From G965233625 sp965233625 (lineage in GTDB: Bacteria > Planctomycetota > Planctomycetia > Pirellulales > Pirellulaceae): a DNA stretch of 64,000 nucleotides. This document shows, piece by piece, positions 37,654-47,174 of this stretch; position 1 is the stretch's first letter, and every line of letters starts with the position of its first letter. The position numbers and the translations under genes are program-made. The notes under the pieces are model-generated. The model made no database searches, was not told the origin of the DNA, and was given only the letters and a program-made list of their open reading frames with translations. The stretch spans positions 5,394,001 through 5,458,000 of the forward strand of contig OZ247499.1 in NCBI GenBank assembly GCA_965233625.1. The letters are read 5' to 3'.

Positions 37654-40122
37654 ATGAACGATTCGCTTCAACCTGTTATCTCCTGGCTCTTCGGCTTGCC
37701 CGATGCGACAGATATGCAATTTCAGCGCATATCGTTTGCGTCCTGGGCACAGGAAGCGCAGGGCCTATTCTGGTTGATCGCAGGTGTGGCGCTGCTGGCG
37801 GTGATCGCCGTTTCGGTTTATGTCTTCTTTCAGACCAAAGGCCATCTAGCCACGCGGTTGCTGCTGTCGGCGGGTCGCGCCGTACTACTGGGCCTGTTGT
37901 TCATTATGCTGGCCGCGCCGGAGATGCAGTTCCTGGTCACCAACAAACAGCCTTCGACGCTGTTCCTGGTGTTCGACGGCACCGACAGTATGGCGATAGA
38001 AGATGAACTGCCCGCCCCACGCCGCGCGGAACTGGCCAAAGCCACCGGCGCCAGCAGTGACAAACCTCTGTCACGCACCGCATACCTGCAGTCGCTGCTG
38101 ACCAAAGAAGAAAACAACTTGCTCAAGCGGCTGCAGGAGAAGCCCGACCTGAAGATCGAAGCCTTCGTCTTCGATGGGCAAAGCACCAGCCAGTTGCGGA
38201 AACTCAGCCCCGCACCGCTGGATGAAAATGGCAAGCCCACCAGTGATACGCTAGAGCCAGCGCACCTGGCCAGTCAGTTAACAAGCACCGGGCAGGTGAC
38301 GGCGCTCGGCGCCGCCCTGGGCGACGTGGGCCAGAAGTACAGCGCCGGCAATCTGGCAGGCGTGGTGATGTTCAGTGACTTCGCCCACAACAGCGGGCCG
38401 GCGCCATTAGGCAGTGGCGAAGGCGATCTCCGCGCACCGGCAATGCTCACGGGCGCCCCCGTTTATGCCGTTGGCATCGGCGCCCTGGAAGTGATCGACC
38501 TGGCGGTTGATATCCAGACCGATCCCAAAATGAAACGCGCCGAAAAGACCAGCGTGACCGTCAAGCTGCGGCAGACCGGCCTGCGTGGTCAAAGCGTGGC
38601 AGTGCGCTGCTGGGCCAAATCTTTAAGCGGCGGTGGACGTATTGAAGTGGGCCAGAAGAATGTGATTCTTACCGGCGCCACCAATACGGTGGATTTCCCG
38701 TTCACGCCCAAAGAGTCTGGCCGGTTTGAGTTCTACGCAGAAACGCTGCCGATGGACGGTGAAACGGTTGATCAGAACAACCGTGCGTCGCGCGAGGTGA
38801 ATATCATCGACGACTATCTGCGTCTGATGTATGTCGCCCACGAACCGACCTGGGAATGGCGGTTCGTCAAAGAAGTGTTCCACCGCGATAAGCTGGTCGG
38901 CATGCAGGGCTTCCGCACTTATCTGGCGTCTTCGGACCCGCGCGTCCGCGAGTCGAACGTGCTGTTCCTGCCCACGCTTACACCGCAGCGGAGTCAGTTC
39001 TTTGCGAATGATGTGATCTTCCTCGGCGACATGCAGGGCAAAACGCTATCGCCGCGTTTCTGCGAACGGGTGAAAGAATTTGTCGGTAAGTTCGGCGGTG
39101 GTCTGGTGGTGATAGCCGGCCCGCGATTCGGCCCGCAACAACTGGCCGATACGCCGCTGGCCAGCATGTTGCCCGTCATCCCGAATCCAACCGCCCGGCT
39201 GAACGATAGCCGCCCGTTCCGCATGAAGATCACCGGACAGGCGCACGCTTACCCGTTTATGAAAATGGGCGAAAGCGATGCTGAAAACAAAAAGGCCTGG
39301 GACAACCTCGGCGATCTGCACTGGTATCAGCCGGTCAAAGCCCTGCACCCGGACCAGTGCACCGTGCTGGCCCAGCACCCGGTCGATACCTGCGACGATG
39401 GTAAAACCCCACAGCCGTTGATCGCCGTACGGAAGTACGGAGCCGGCGAAGTAGTGTATCTGGGCTTTAACGAAACGTGGCGTCTGCGTCGCCGTTATGG
39501 TGACCGCTATTACCGCCAGTTCTGGTCGCAGCTGATTTACCGCCTGGGAATGAGCCACGCTCTCGGTGCTGAAAAACGCTTTGAAGTGCGTGCCGAACGG
39601 CAGCAATACCGCGTGGAAGAAACCGCCACCGTCTCAATCCGCGCATATGATGAGAACTTTGAGACGCTGACCAGCGACAAACTAGCAGGCAACGTCCTAC
39701 AAGGCGAAATCGTCATCCCAGGCGATCCGCCTTCGACACGCCCGATTGAAATTCCCATGCTGCGGCAGGGCGAATTCGAAGCCCGCGTACCGGTATACGT
39801 GCCGGGCGAATACACCATGAAAGTCACGGACCCGGTCACTAAGAAGATCAGCGAAGTACGCTTCGACGTGAGCGGCCTGTCCGCAGAACGCCGCAGTGGT
39901 GTCCGCAACCAGCAGATGGAACAGCAACTCGCCGCCGCAACCGGCGGCCGCGCTTATGACATTGCGGACGTCGACAAACTTGTCGACGACATCCGCGTGG
40001 AACCCGTTATTGAAACAAGCATCCGCACGCGTCCGTTATGGAACACGCCTTTCTGGTTCATCGGCCTCATCGGCCTGATGCTCACGGAATGGCTGTTCCG
40101 CAAACTTGTGCGGCTGCGATAA
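37654..40122 (+). CDS. Second vWA/GATase-like membrane protein
   Basis: The 822-residue product has two N-terminal helices (about 37-62 and 70-92), a vWA-like domain from about 105 (VFDGTDSMAIED; MIDAS degenerate, D108-x-T110-x-S112), Ig-like segments, and a class I amidotransferase-like fold at about 440-560 (LLFLGDM-like DVIFLGDMQGK, GGGLVVIAGPRFG). One helix at the C-terminus (FWFIGLIGLMLTEWLFRKL). Such proteins are paired with BatA-type genes in planctomycetes. It lies 44 bases after the BatA-type gene, so they are likely co-transcribed. Confidence 0.8.
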   Translation: MNDSLQPVISWLFGLPDATDMQFQRISFASWAQEAQGLFWLIAGVALLAVIAVSVYVFFQTKGHLATRLLLSAGRAVLLGLLFIMLAAPEMQFLVTNKQPSTLFLVFDGTDSMAIEDELPAPRRAELAKATGASSDKPLSRTAYLQSLLTKEENNLLKRLQEKPDLKIEAFVFDGQSTSQLRKLSPAPLDENGKPTSDTLEPAHLASQLTSTGQVTALGAALGDVGQKYSAGNLAGVVMFSDFAHNSGPAPLGSGEGDLRAPAMLTGAPVYAVGIGALEVIDLAVDIQTDPKMKRAEKTSVTVKLRQTGLRGQSVAVRCWAKSLSGGGRIEVGQKNVILTGATNTVDFPFTPKESGRFEFYAETLPMDGETVDQNNRASREVNIIDDYLRLMYVAHEPTWEWRFVKEVFHRDKLVGMQGFRTYLASSDPRVRESNVLFLPTLTPQRSQFFANDVIFLGDMQGKTLSPRFCERVKEFVGKFGGGLVVIAGPRFGPQQLADTPLASMLPVIPNPTARLNDSRPFRMKITGQAHAYPFMKMGESDAENKKAWDNLGDLHWYQPVKALHPDQCTVLAQHPVDTCDDGKTPQPLIAVRKYGAGEVVYLGFNETWRLRRRYGDRYYRQFWSQLIYRLGMSHALGAEKRFEVRAERQQYRVEETATVSIRAYDENFETLTSDKLAGNVLQGEIVIPGDPPSTRPIEIPMLRQGEFEARVPVYVPGEYTMKVTDPVTKKISEVRFDVSGLSAERRSGVRNQQMEQQLAAATGGRAYDIADVDKLVDDIRVEPVIETSIRTRPLWNTPFWFIGLIGLMLTEWLFRKLVRLR

Positions 40123-40194
40123 GCAGCCTGGCATCGGCGTTTGTGGAGATATGAATACATTTGCATTGCATTCACGCATCAATCGAGGAGCGGA

Positions 40195-40338
40195 ACACTA
40201 ACCCGAAGCGCAAGCGAGGGGCGTCAAAGTCTGGAGCGAATAGCCCGTCGGGGCAATGTTTGATCTAGACGCTTTCGCTAAAAATCCTTGCTTTCGGAGT
40301 AAAGTCAAACGTCCCTCGCTCGCGCTTCGGGTTAGTGT
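40195..40338. repeat. Palindromic intergenic element, type A copy 2
   Basis: Arms ACACTAACCCGAAGCGCAAG CGAGGGGCG and the complementary right arm ending GCGCTTCGGGTTAGTGT close an element of 144 bases. It fills the 351-base gap between the second vWA gene and the next cluster member; no gene is seen there. Confidence 0.85.
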
Positions 40339-40473
40339 GTGATGTAGAAACGATTGTGTGTAAACCAGAAACGCGGAACTAAAACTAACAAAGTGTTGGA
40401 TTAAGAAGACAGCCAACCTCAACCTACCTCGCCTCTTGGGGCGGGATGACTGAATTGCACCTATAGAATCACG

Positions 40474-42630
40474 ATGTCGAAACTCCGTTCACTACGATCG
40501 CGGCTTGGTTCATTACGCCGCACCCGGTGGTTCATCCGCTGGGCTTCAGCATTAGCTGCTACGGCGCTGGCCGTCGTTGTGGCGGGGCTTGCCGTGTTTG
40601 CGCTCGACTACCTGTTCGAGCTGTTTGTGGTGCAGCGCGTGATCGTGATGGCCGTTGCGGCGGTGGGTGTCCTGGCGGCTGCGGTGGTGTTCATCCGCCC
40701 CGCGCTGGCAACGCGTGAGTCAGAAATCGACATCGCTTTACAGGTTGAACGGCAGCACAGTATCAACAGCGATCTGGTCGCGTCACTGCAGTTTGAAGCG
40801 GCACAGCCCGGCGCCTGGGGTTCGTCCCAACTGGCCGGCGCCGTGATTGACTCGGTGGCCGCCCGCGGCGACAGCCTGGACGTGTTTCAGGGCCTATCGT
40901 GGCAGAAGATGTTAACGCGGCTGGCGCTGTTCGCGCTGGCGGCGGTCATTGCCGGCGGGCTGATCCTGGCCTATCCGGCGCATGCGAGCATCTTCTGGCA
41001 GCGGCTGGGCCTGGCGTCTACGCACTATCCGTCGGCGACCAAGATTGACCGTATCTACATCGGCTCACAGCTGGTGCTCAACCGCCCTGATAACGGCGCA
41101 GCGCCGCAGGACATCCGGCAGCCGCAGAATCGCCCGTTGGCCTTTTATATGGTGTGTTCGGGCGAAGTTTACAACGGCGAAACACCCGTCACCGCATACA
41201 GCCGGGTCAGCACTTCGGCCAATGAAGACGAAAGCGCCAGCACCCGGCGGTTCGACCTGACGCCTGTTTCGCTGGCCGACCGGCAGACGATGTTGAAGAA
41301 CGCCGCCACGGAACTGCAAAAGGCCATCGACGCCGGGGCCAGTGACTTAACCACGTCACAGACTCTTGAACTCGCAACACTCACGGCGGCCGATGCACCC
41401 AGCGTCGCCGCCAGCATGGTGGGCGATAAATCCGAAGCCAGCCTTACAACCTGGAAGTCGCAGATTGACGAAGTGCTGGCCAGTTGGCCCGGCGAAGCCG
41501 AGCAGCAGGTTGTTTACCGCGGTGAAGTTGGCCGCCTGTTGCAGCCTGTTTCGTACCGCCTGTATGCCGGCGATGCCTGGACGGACCCCGCCAGTGTCAG
41601 CATCATTCCGCTGCCCGTGGTGGACCCGGTGCTCACGCCCGTGCTGCCCGCCTATGCACGTCGCGGCAAAGAGCGCGCGGCAGAGCCCAGCGCCCGGCAG
41701 ATTTCCGTGCTGGAAGGTTCTGAAGTCAAACTGGAAGTCGCTTCACGCACTAAAGAACTCAAGGCGGCATGGCTGCGGCTGGAAACCTTAGACGGCTCTG
41801 AGCGGTTCGATTTGCAGCCGGTTGCAGGCAGCAAGAATCTGCGGTGGAAGCTGCCGGAAGATACTTCACCTTTGAAGGATATTCAGCACGACACACGGTT
41901 TGTGATTCAAGTGACGGATACGGATGGGCTGCACCTGGAAGACGCTCTGCAAGGTTACATCCGCATCCGCGACGACCGGCGTCCGGCAGGTTCAATCAAC
42001 GTGGTGCACCGGGTGCTGCTGCCCGGCGCCGAACCTGTGCTGGAATACAACGTCAACGACGACTACGGCATTGGCCGCGTCCGGCTGAACGTGCAGGTGC
42101 ACCGGCAGAACCCGGTATCCACGGCTGACAAAGCTTCGTCACCGGCCGCCTACAGTTGCGACGTTGACCCGGTCGGCATCGAACCGGTTGGCGTTGAAGC
42201 AACCGCCGCCGCAGACACTGCCAGCGAAGGCGCCGCAGACGCCACCGCCACGCCGACGAAAGAAAATCCCGAAGACGCCTCCGCGCCGCCCGGCGCCGTC
42301 AAGCGGCGCGGTTGCATGATTACCGTGATCGCCCCAGCAGAAGATGGCGCCACTGCCGCTGTACAACCGGCGGACTTGCCGCGGCAGGGGCAGTTCAAAC
42401 TTTCACTGGCAAGCTACAAGCTTTCTAAAGGCGACCAGGTTCATGTGTCGCTTGAAGTGACCGACTACCGCGGGGCCGGGAAGGGTGAATCCTTCGAAAC
42501 GGCGCCGCTGATTCTCGACATATCCGACAGAAACGGCGTACTGGCTGCCGTTCTCGAGGCCGATGAAAAATCGGAAAAGGAACTTTCCAGCATCATTCAG
42601 CAACTCCTAGGAATCGGAGATTCGCCATGA
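40474..42630 (+). CDS. DUF4175-like membrane protein
   Basis: The 718-residue product has helices at about 24-50, 55-75 and 145-170, followed by a large exported part with acidic and Pro/Ala-rich segments (about 560-615) and beta-rich Ig-like stretches (AWLRLETLDGSERFDLQP, FVIQVTDTDGLHLEDA, EPVLEYNVNDDYGIGRVRLN). The N-terminus resembles DUF4175 proteins, which in planctomycetes accompany MoxR/vWA clusters. Its stop codon overlaps the start of the next gene (ATGA at 42627-42630), indicating translational coupling. Confidence 0.7.
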   Translation: MSKLRSLRSRLGSLRRTRWFIRWASALAATALAVVVAGLAVFALDYLFELFVVQRVIVMAVAAVGVLAAAVVFIRPALATRESEIDIALQVERQHSINSDLVASLQFEAAQPGAWGSSQLAGAVIDSVAARGDSLDVFQGLSWQKMLTRLALFALAAVIAGGLILAYPAHASIFWQRLGLASTHYPSATKIDRIYIGSQLVLNRPDNGAAPQDIRQPQNRPLAFYMVCSGEVYNGETPVTAYSRVSTSANEDESASTRRFDLTPVSLADRQTMLKNAATELQKAIDAGASDLTTSQTLELATLTAADAPSVAASMVGDKSEASLTTWKSQIDEVLASWPGEAEQQVVYRGEVGRLLQPVSYRLYAGDAWTDPASVSIIPLPVVDPVLTPVLPAYARRGKERAAEPSARQISVLEGSEVKLEVASRTKELKAAWLRLETLDGSERFDLQPVAGSKNLRWKLPEDTSPLKDIQHDTRFVIQVTDTDGLHLEDALQGYIRIRDDRRPAGSINVVHRVLLPGAEPVLEYNVNDDYGIGRVRLNVQVHRQNPVSTADKASSPAAYSCDVDPVGIEPVGVEATAAADTASEGAADATATPTKENPEDASAPPGAVKRRGCMITVIAPAEDGATAAVQPADLPRQGQFKLSLASYKLSKGDQVHVSLEVTDYRGAGKGESFETAPLILDISDRNGVLAAVLEADEKSEKELSSIIQQLLGIGDSP

Positions 42631-45600
42631 GATCGTGTGCTACAGGTGTGTCAATGTTTGTCACAAAGTTACGTCATGCCCTGCTGATGCTGGCAATCGC
42701 CGCCGCCGTCTGCGTGGCGGTGCAGCCCGCTGTTGCGGTGGAAAAACAGGATCTGCGGCAGAAGCAGCTGATGCAGCAGAAGGCGCGTCTGATGGCGCGG
42801 CAGCTGCTGACCAGCGTGCTGGATGTGCAGTTGCGGCAGTTGCGTGAAAACAATCTCGAGAAGCTGCCCGTCTACGCTGACATCCGTCACATGCGGACCA
42901 ACATTGATTCGCTGGTCGATACGGAAATGCAGGACGTGGTCAAGCTGCTAGTCGAGGCGCAGCAGGGCGAACGCGAAGAGCGGATTGCCAACCTGCGTTC
43001 GGCCCAGGCCAAACTGCACGACATGGTGCTGGTCCTCATGGCCGAGCGTCAGAAGCTGCTGAAACGCATGCGGCTGGCCAAGATTTCTGAACAGGTGCGG
43101 CAGTTGATTGCCGAAGAGCAGAAGGTGCTGTCCAACACCCGCGATCTGCCGGGCACACCGGCCGTCCGCCGCGACGAACTGGCGCTGGCGACGCTCAAGA
43201 GCCAGCAGTTCAACCGCAAGGTCTACCTGCAACTGGTTGAAACGCTTTCGGACGTCAGCGGCTGGGGCGGTACAGCAGGCGCCGGCGCCGAGGCTGGGCT
43301 CCAGATTCTGGAAGCCGCCCAGGTGCAGCAGGAAATTGATAAGTCGCTCAGCCATCTTGAGTCCGGTCTATATCGCGAAGCCGCCCTGGCGGAAACCGCG
43401 GTCATCAAGGGGCTGGAAGCGCTGCTGGAGAAGATCGAAGAAACACGCGGCCTGATCTCGGCCGACCGTGAAGCTGCGTTGAAGATGGTCAAAGAGATGC
43501 TCAAGCGTCAGGAGGAAACCCGCGACGCCACCCGCAAAGCCGAACTGAAAGATTCCAAGACCAGCGAGCCCACCGACAAAGCGCAGGAGCTTATCGAAGA
43601 GCAGGCACAGATTCACAAAGACCTGGGCAAGCTGGCCGCCGCGCTGGAAAAGTTCCCCAGCACCAACGCCCTGGCAGAGCAGGCAAAGAAGGCTGCATAC
43701 GCCGCGACGGGTGAACTTTTCACACCCAACAAAGAAGCCACGCTGACGGAGCAGGGCAAAGTTGTCGGCAACCTGGCTGAGATCGCTGAGAAGCTGAAAC
43801 AGGCGATCGAACGCGATCGTAGTGACAAGAGCGCTGATGAACTGGCCGAAGAAGTCGCCGCCCTGGAGAAGGTCAAAGCCAATCTAGAAGAAGCCGCCAA
43901 GGCGCAGGAAGAGGCCGCCAGCAAAGCCGCTGACAACCCGGTCGCCGCCGCAGATGCGGAAAAGAAAGCCGCGGAAAAAGTGGCCGAAGCCGCCAAGGCC
44001 AAGCCCGTTTCTTCCGCCGTAGAAACACGTCTGGAAGCAGCGAAGAAAGAAGCTGAAGAAGCGGAAAGCAGCCTTCGCAAGAAGGAGGACGATGCAGAAC
44101 GCAAAACGGCAGAAGCCAGTGAAGCCATCGAACGTGCTCTGGCCGAAACCAAAGCGGAACTCAACGACGCCAAACGGCGCCAGTTAGCGGTTCAGACCGG
44201 TGAACTGGCCCGCGCTGCCGAAGCCCTCGAACGCGCCGCCGCGGCCGAACGTCGTGTCGCAGCCGAAGCGGAAAAAGCCGCCGCCGAAGAGGGCCTCACG
44301 CCCGAACAGGCCAAGCGTCTTGCCGCCCAACAGGAAGATGTGGCCGCCGTGGCAAAGAACGTCGCCAAGGGTGTTGAGAAAGCCGCCCCCGAAACAGCCA
44401 AGGGTCTGGCCGATGCGGGTAAACCCATCGACGAGGCCGGCAAGGAATTAGAAAAGGCCAACGAACAGCCCGGCGCCGCTTCCAAGCCGCAAGCAGAAAA
44501 AGCCGCTGCCGCCGCGAAGAAAGCCGCCAAGGAGCTGGAAACCGCTGCTGCGGATCTGCGTAAGAAAGCAGGCGAAACCGCGGAAGCTTTAGCGAAAGAA
44601 GCCAGCAAGCAGGCAGAGCAGGTTGCATCCGCCCGCAAAGAAGTTGAAAAGGCAATCGCAGACAACAACAATGCCGAGGCGCAAAAGCTGGAAGATCTGG
44701 CCCAGGCCCTCAACAAAGTCAAGCAGGCCGAAGCAACGCAGGAACTTGCCGAAGGCAAAAAGGCTGCAGCCGAAGCACGCGAAACCAGTCGCAAGGTTGA
44801 AGAGGCCGTCAAGAAGCAGCAGGAAGCCAATCAGGCTGCTGACGACGTAGCCAGCGGCAAGGCCAACACGCCGCTGGAAGCTGCCGCCAAACAGCAGGAC
44901 GTTGCCGAAGAGGCAAAGAACCTGGCAGGCGAAACCGATGGCGAAGTCGCCAAGGCATTGCAGGAAGCCGAAGCCGCTGCCCGCGAAGCTGCGAAAGAGC
45001 GTCTAACCGGCAATCCGAAAAAGGCCGAAGCTGCCCGCGAGCAAGCTAACAAGGCATTGGAGAAGGCCGCTGAAGCCGCCAAAAAAGCCGCCACCGAAGC
45101 TGCTGAAAAAGCCGCCGGCAAGCCAGACGCCGCGGCGCAAGCCGAAGTCGGCGACAAGGCAGGCGAAGCGAACGACCTGACGGGCGAAGCATCCGCCGAA
45201 GCCAAGCAGGCGCTTCAACAGGCGCAGAACAAAGCGGCCGAAGCCGCCAGCAAAATCGGTGAAGGCGACGAGCAAGCTGCACGTCAGGCCCAGCAGGAAG
45301 TCCGTCAGGCTCTGGGCGATGCGAAAAAGGAAATCGAAAAGGCCTTGAAGAAGCAGGCCGAGGGTCAGAAGGAAAACCTGGAAGCCCAGAAGCAGGAAGC
45401 CGGCGAACTGGCGAAGAAATCCGCCGAAGCTGATCCCGGCGCCGCATCCGCACTTCGACAGGCCGTCAAAGCCGCCGAAGAAGGCGCCGCCAAGGCGGAA
45501 GCCAACCCGCAGACAGCCGGTGAGGCACAGGCCGACGTCGACCGCAAACTAGAACGCGCCGCAGCCAGCCTGGCCGCCCGCGAGCAGGAAATTCAGCGCG

Positions 45601-47072
45601 ACGCTGACATCGCCAAAGCGATTGCCAATCTTGCCAAAGATCAGCAAGCCGCCCGCGATGAAATCGCGAAACAGGCCGGCGAACTCGACAAACTGGCCAA
45701 AGCCGAAGGTCCCAAACCAGGTGAAGGCGCCGAAACAGGCGAGGGCGCCAAGCCGGGTGAAGGTTCAGAACCGGGCGAGGGAAGTGAGCCGGGCGAGGGG
45801 TCGCAGCCCGGTGAAGGATCTGAGCCAGGTGAAGGTGCTCAGCCAGGCGAGGGAAGTGAGCCCGGCGAAGGGGCACAACCCGGCGAAGGGGCACAACCCG
45901 GCGAAGGTGCTCAACCCGGTGAAGGTGCTCAGCCCGGTGAGGGCGCTAAACCAGGTGAAGGCGCCAAACCGTCTCCGGCACAGAAAGCCGCCGCCAAAGC
46001 TTTGCAGAACGCGACGCAGAAATTCGCCGACGCGCAGCGTGCGACGGGCCAGGGCGCCGCGGAGATTTCCGGGCAGCAGGAAGTCGCCAACGAGCCGCTG
46101 CGTGAAGGTCTAGAAGCCGCGTCGCGCCTCGGTGAAGACGAAACCGCCAACGCAGAGCCCAGCGAAGGTGAAGGCCAGGGCGAAGGTGAAGGTCAAGGAG
46201 AGGGCCAGGGCGAAGGACAAGGAGAGGGTCAAGGCGAAGGCCAGGGTCAAGGTGAAGGTCAGGGTCAAGGTGAAGGTCAGGGCCAAGGCGAAGGACAGGG
46301 CCAAGGTGAAGGTCAAGGCGAAGGCCAGGGTCAAGGCGAAGGTCAGGGTCAAGGTGAAGGTCAGGGCCAAGGCGAAGGACAGGGCCAAGGTGAAGGTCAA
46401 GGCGAAGGCCAGGGTCAAGGCGAAGGTCAGGGCGAAGGCCAGGGTCAAGGCGAAGGTGAAGGTCAGGGTCAAGGTGAAGGACAGGGCCAAGGTCAGGGTC
46501 AGGGCCAAGGTCAAGGTCAGGGTCAAGGTCAGGGCTTAGGCACTGGACTGGTTCCGTCTTCGCCGGAAGCCACAGCTCAGCAGATCGCAGGTTCTGAAGC
46601 CGTTGCTCAGGCGCAAGCCGCGCTCGGTGAGGAAGCTGGTCAGGGTCAAGGTCAGGGCCAGGGGCAAGGTCAGGGCCAGGGACAAGGTGAAGGTCAGGGG
46701 CAGGGCGAAGGCCAGAGTCAAGGTCAGGGCGAAGGCCAGGGCCAAGGTGAAGGTCAGGGCGAGTCCAGTCAGCCCGCGTCAGGCTCTACGTCGCCAACCG
46801 CATCCAGCGGCGGCGCCTCGCAGGGCGGTGAAGCGGCGGAGAACCAGTTCTCTGAGAAGGGAGATTCGTACCTGGAGCCAGGCGCCCAGTCAGACAGCCG
46901 GGCGGCTGATGGCAACGAAGACGCCAATTTGAAGAACCGCGCGTTTGCGGAAGAACCCTGGTTCGCCAAGCTTCCGCCAGAACTGCGCAAAGCCATTCAG
47001 GCGAAAACCCGTCGCAGGGCGCCACGTGGCTACGAAGAACGCCTGCGGCGGTACTTCCAGGGTGACAACTAA
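42627..47072 (+). CDS. Giant coiled-coil protein with PGEG and GEGQG repeats
   Basis: The 1481-residue product has a signal peptide (about 10-38, ending PAVAVEKQ). Residues about 40-300 are helical and best conserved-looking; 300-1030 are Ala/Glu/Lys-rich coiled-coil with repeats such as AAEKAAEAAKK; 1031-1115 is a PGEG series (AQPGEGAQPGEG); 1177-1305 and 1336-1379 are GEGQGQGEGQG series. The C-terminus (PWFAKLPPELRKAIQAKTRR, RGYEERLRRYF) is a conserved-looking end seen in planctomycete cluster proteins. Possible envelope scaffold. The start overlaps the stop of the DUF4175-like gene. The DNA shows an 84-bp tandem duplication. Confidence 0.75.
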   Translation: MRSCATGVSMFVTKLRHALLMLAIAAAVCVAVQPAVAVEKQDLRQKQLMQQKARLMARQLLTSVLDVQLRQLRENNLEKLPVYADIRHMRTNIDSLVDTEMQDVVKLLVEAQQGEREERIANLRSAQAKLHDMVLVLMAERQKLLKRMRLAKISEQVRQLIAEEQKVLSNTRDLPGTPAVRRDELALATLKSQQFNRKVYLQLVETLSDVSGWGGTAGAGAEAGLQILEAAQVQQEIDKSLSHLESGLYREAALAETAVIKGLEALLEKIEETRGLISADREAALKMVKEMLKRQEETRDATRKAELKDSKTSEPTDKAQELIEEQAQIHKDLGKLAAALEKFPSTNALAEQAKKAAYAATGELFTPNKEATLTEQGKVVGNLAEIAEKLKQAIERDRSDKSADELAEEVAALEKVKANLEEAAKAQEEAASKAADNPVAAADAEKKAAEKVAEAAKAKPVSSAVETRLEAAKKEAEEAESSLRKKEDDAERKTAEASEAIERALAETKAELNDAKRRQLAVQTGELARAAEALERAAAAERRVAAEAEKAAAEEGLTPEQAKRLAAQQEDVAAVAKNVAKGVEKAAPETAKGLADAGKPIDEAGKELEKANEQPGAASKPQAEKAAAAAKKAAKELETAAADLRKKAGETAEALAKEASKQAEQVASARKEVEKAIADNNNAEAQKLEDLAQALNKVKQAEATQELAEGKKAAAEARETSRKVEEAVKKQQEANQAADDVASGKANTPLEAAAKQQDVAEEAKNLAGETDGEVAKALQEAEAAAREAAKERLTGNPKKAEAAREQANKALEKAAEAAKKAATEAAEKAAGKPDAAAQAEVGDKAGEANDLTGEASAEAKQALQQAQNKAAEAASKIGEGDEQAARQAQQEVRQALGDAKKEIEKALKKQAEGQKENLEAQKQEAGELAKKSAEADPGAASALRQAVKAAEEGAAKAEANPQTAGEAQADVDRKLERAAASLAAREQEIQRDADIAKAIANLAKDQQAARDEIAKQAGELDKLAKAEGPKPGEGAETGEGAKPGEGSEPGEGSEPGEGSQPGEGSEPGEGAQPGEGSEPGEGAQPGEGAQPGEGAQPGEGAQPGEGAKPGEGAKPSPAQKAAAKALQNATQKFADAQRATGQGAAEISGQQEVANEPLREGLEAASRLGEDETANAEPSEGEGQGEGEGQGEGQGEGQGEGQGEGQGQGEGQGQGEGQGQGEGQGQGEGQGEGQGQGEGQGQGEGQGQGEGQGQGEGQGEGQGQGEGQGEGQGQGEGEGQGQGEGQGQGQGQGQGQGQGQGQGLGTGLVPSSPEATAQQIAGSEAVAQAQAALGEEAGQGQGQGQGQGQGQGQGEGQGQGEGQSQGQGEGQGQGEGQGESSQPASGSTSPTASSGGASQGGEAAENQFSEKGDSYLEPGAQSDSRAADGNEDANLKNRAFAEEPWFAKLPPELRKAIQAKTRRRAPRGYEERLRRYFQGDN
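46264..46431 (+). repeat. 84-bp tandem repeat within the GEGQG region
   Basis: The block beginning GTCAAGGTGAAGGTCAGGGC at 46264 recurs at 46348 with the same bases over most of the unit. The offset of 84 bases (28 codons) keeps the frame. It lies within a longer region of 12-18 base GGTCAGGGTCAA-type units. Confidence 0.7.
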
Positions 47073-47104
47073 TTGTCACAACATTTTAACCGTTAGATTA
47101 GTAT

Positions 47105-47135
47105 CCGGTGGGCGGTCGCGCCGCCTGCCGGTTTT
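47105..47135 (+). terminator. Hairpin with T-tract before the MoxR gene
   Basis: CCGGTGGGCGG and CCGCCTGCCGG pair over 11 bp with two mismatches around a 5-base loop, followed by TTTT. It may end or attenuate the transcript between the coiled-coil gene and the MoxR gene. Confidence 0.45.
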
Positions 47136-47174
47136 CCTGGGTGGCTATCCGCCCGGTTTCATAAGGGAGGCAAC

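Noticed and set aside
43613..45205. Antisense open frames of 100-210 codons in the coiled-coil gene
   Set aside because: They are Ala/Ser-rich shadows of the Ala/Glu/Lys codon pattern, with no ribosome sites or homology.
46110..46526. Long antisense open frame through the GEGQG region
   Set aside because: It reads only Leu/Thr/Phe/Ala repeats and exists because the sense-strand repeat has no stop complement in that frame.
45770..46765. Possible CRISPR array
   Set aside because: The repeats are short, in frame and coding, with no unique spacers and no cas genes nearby.
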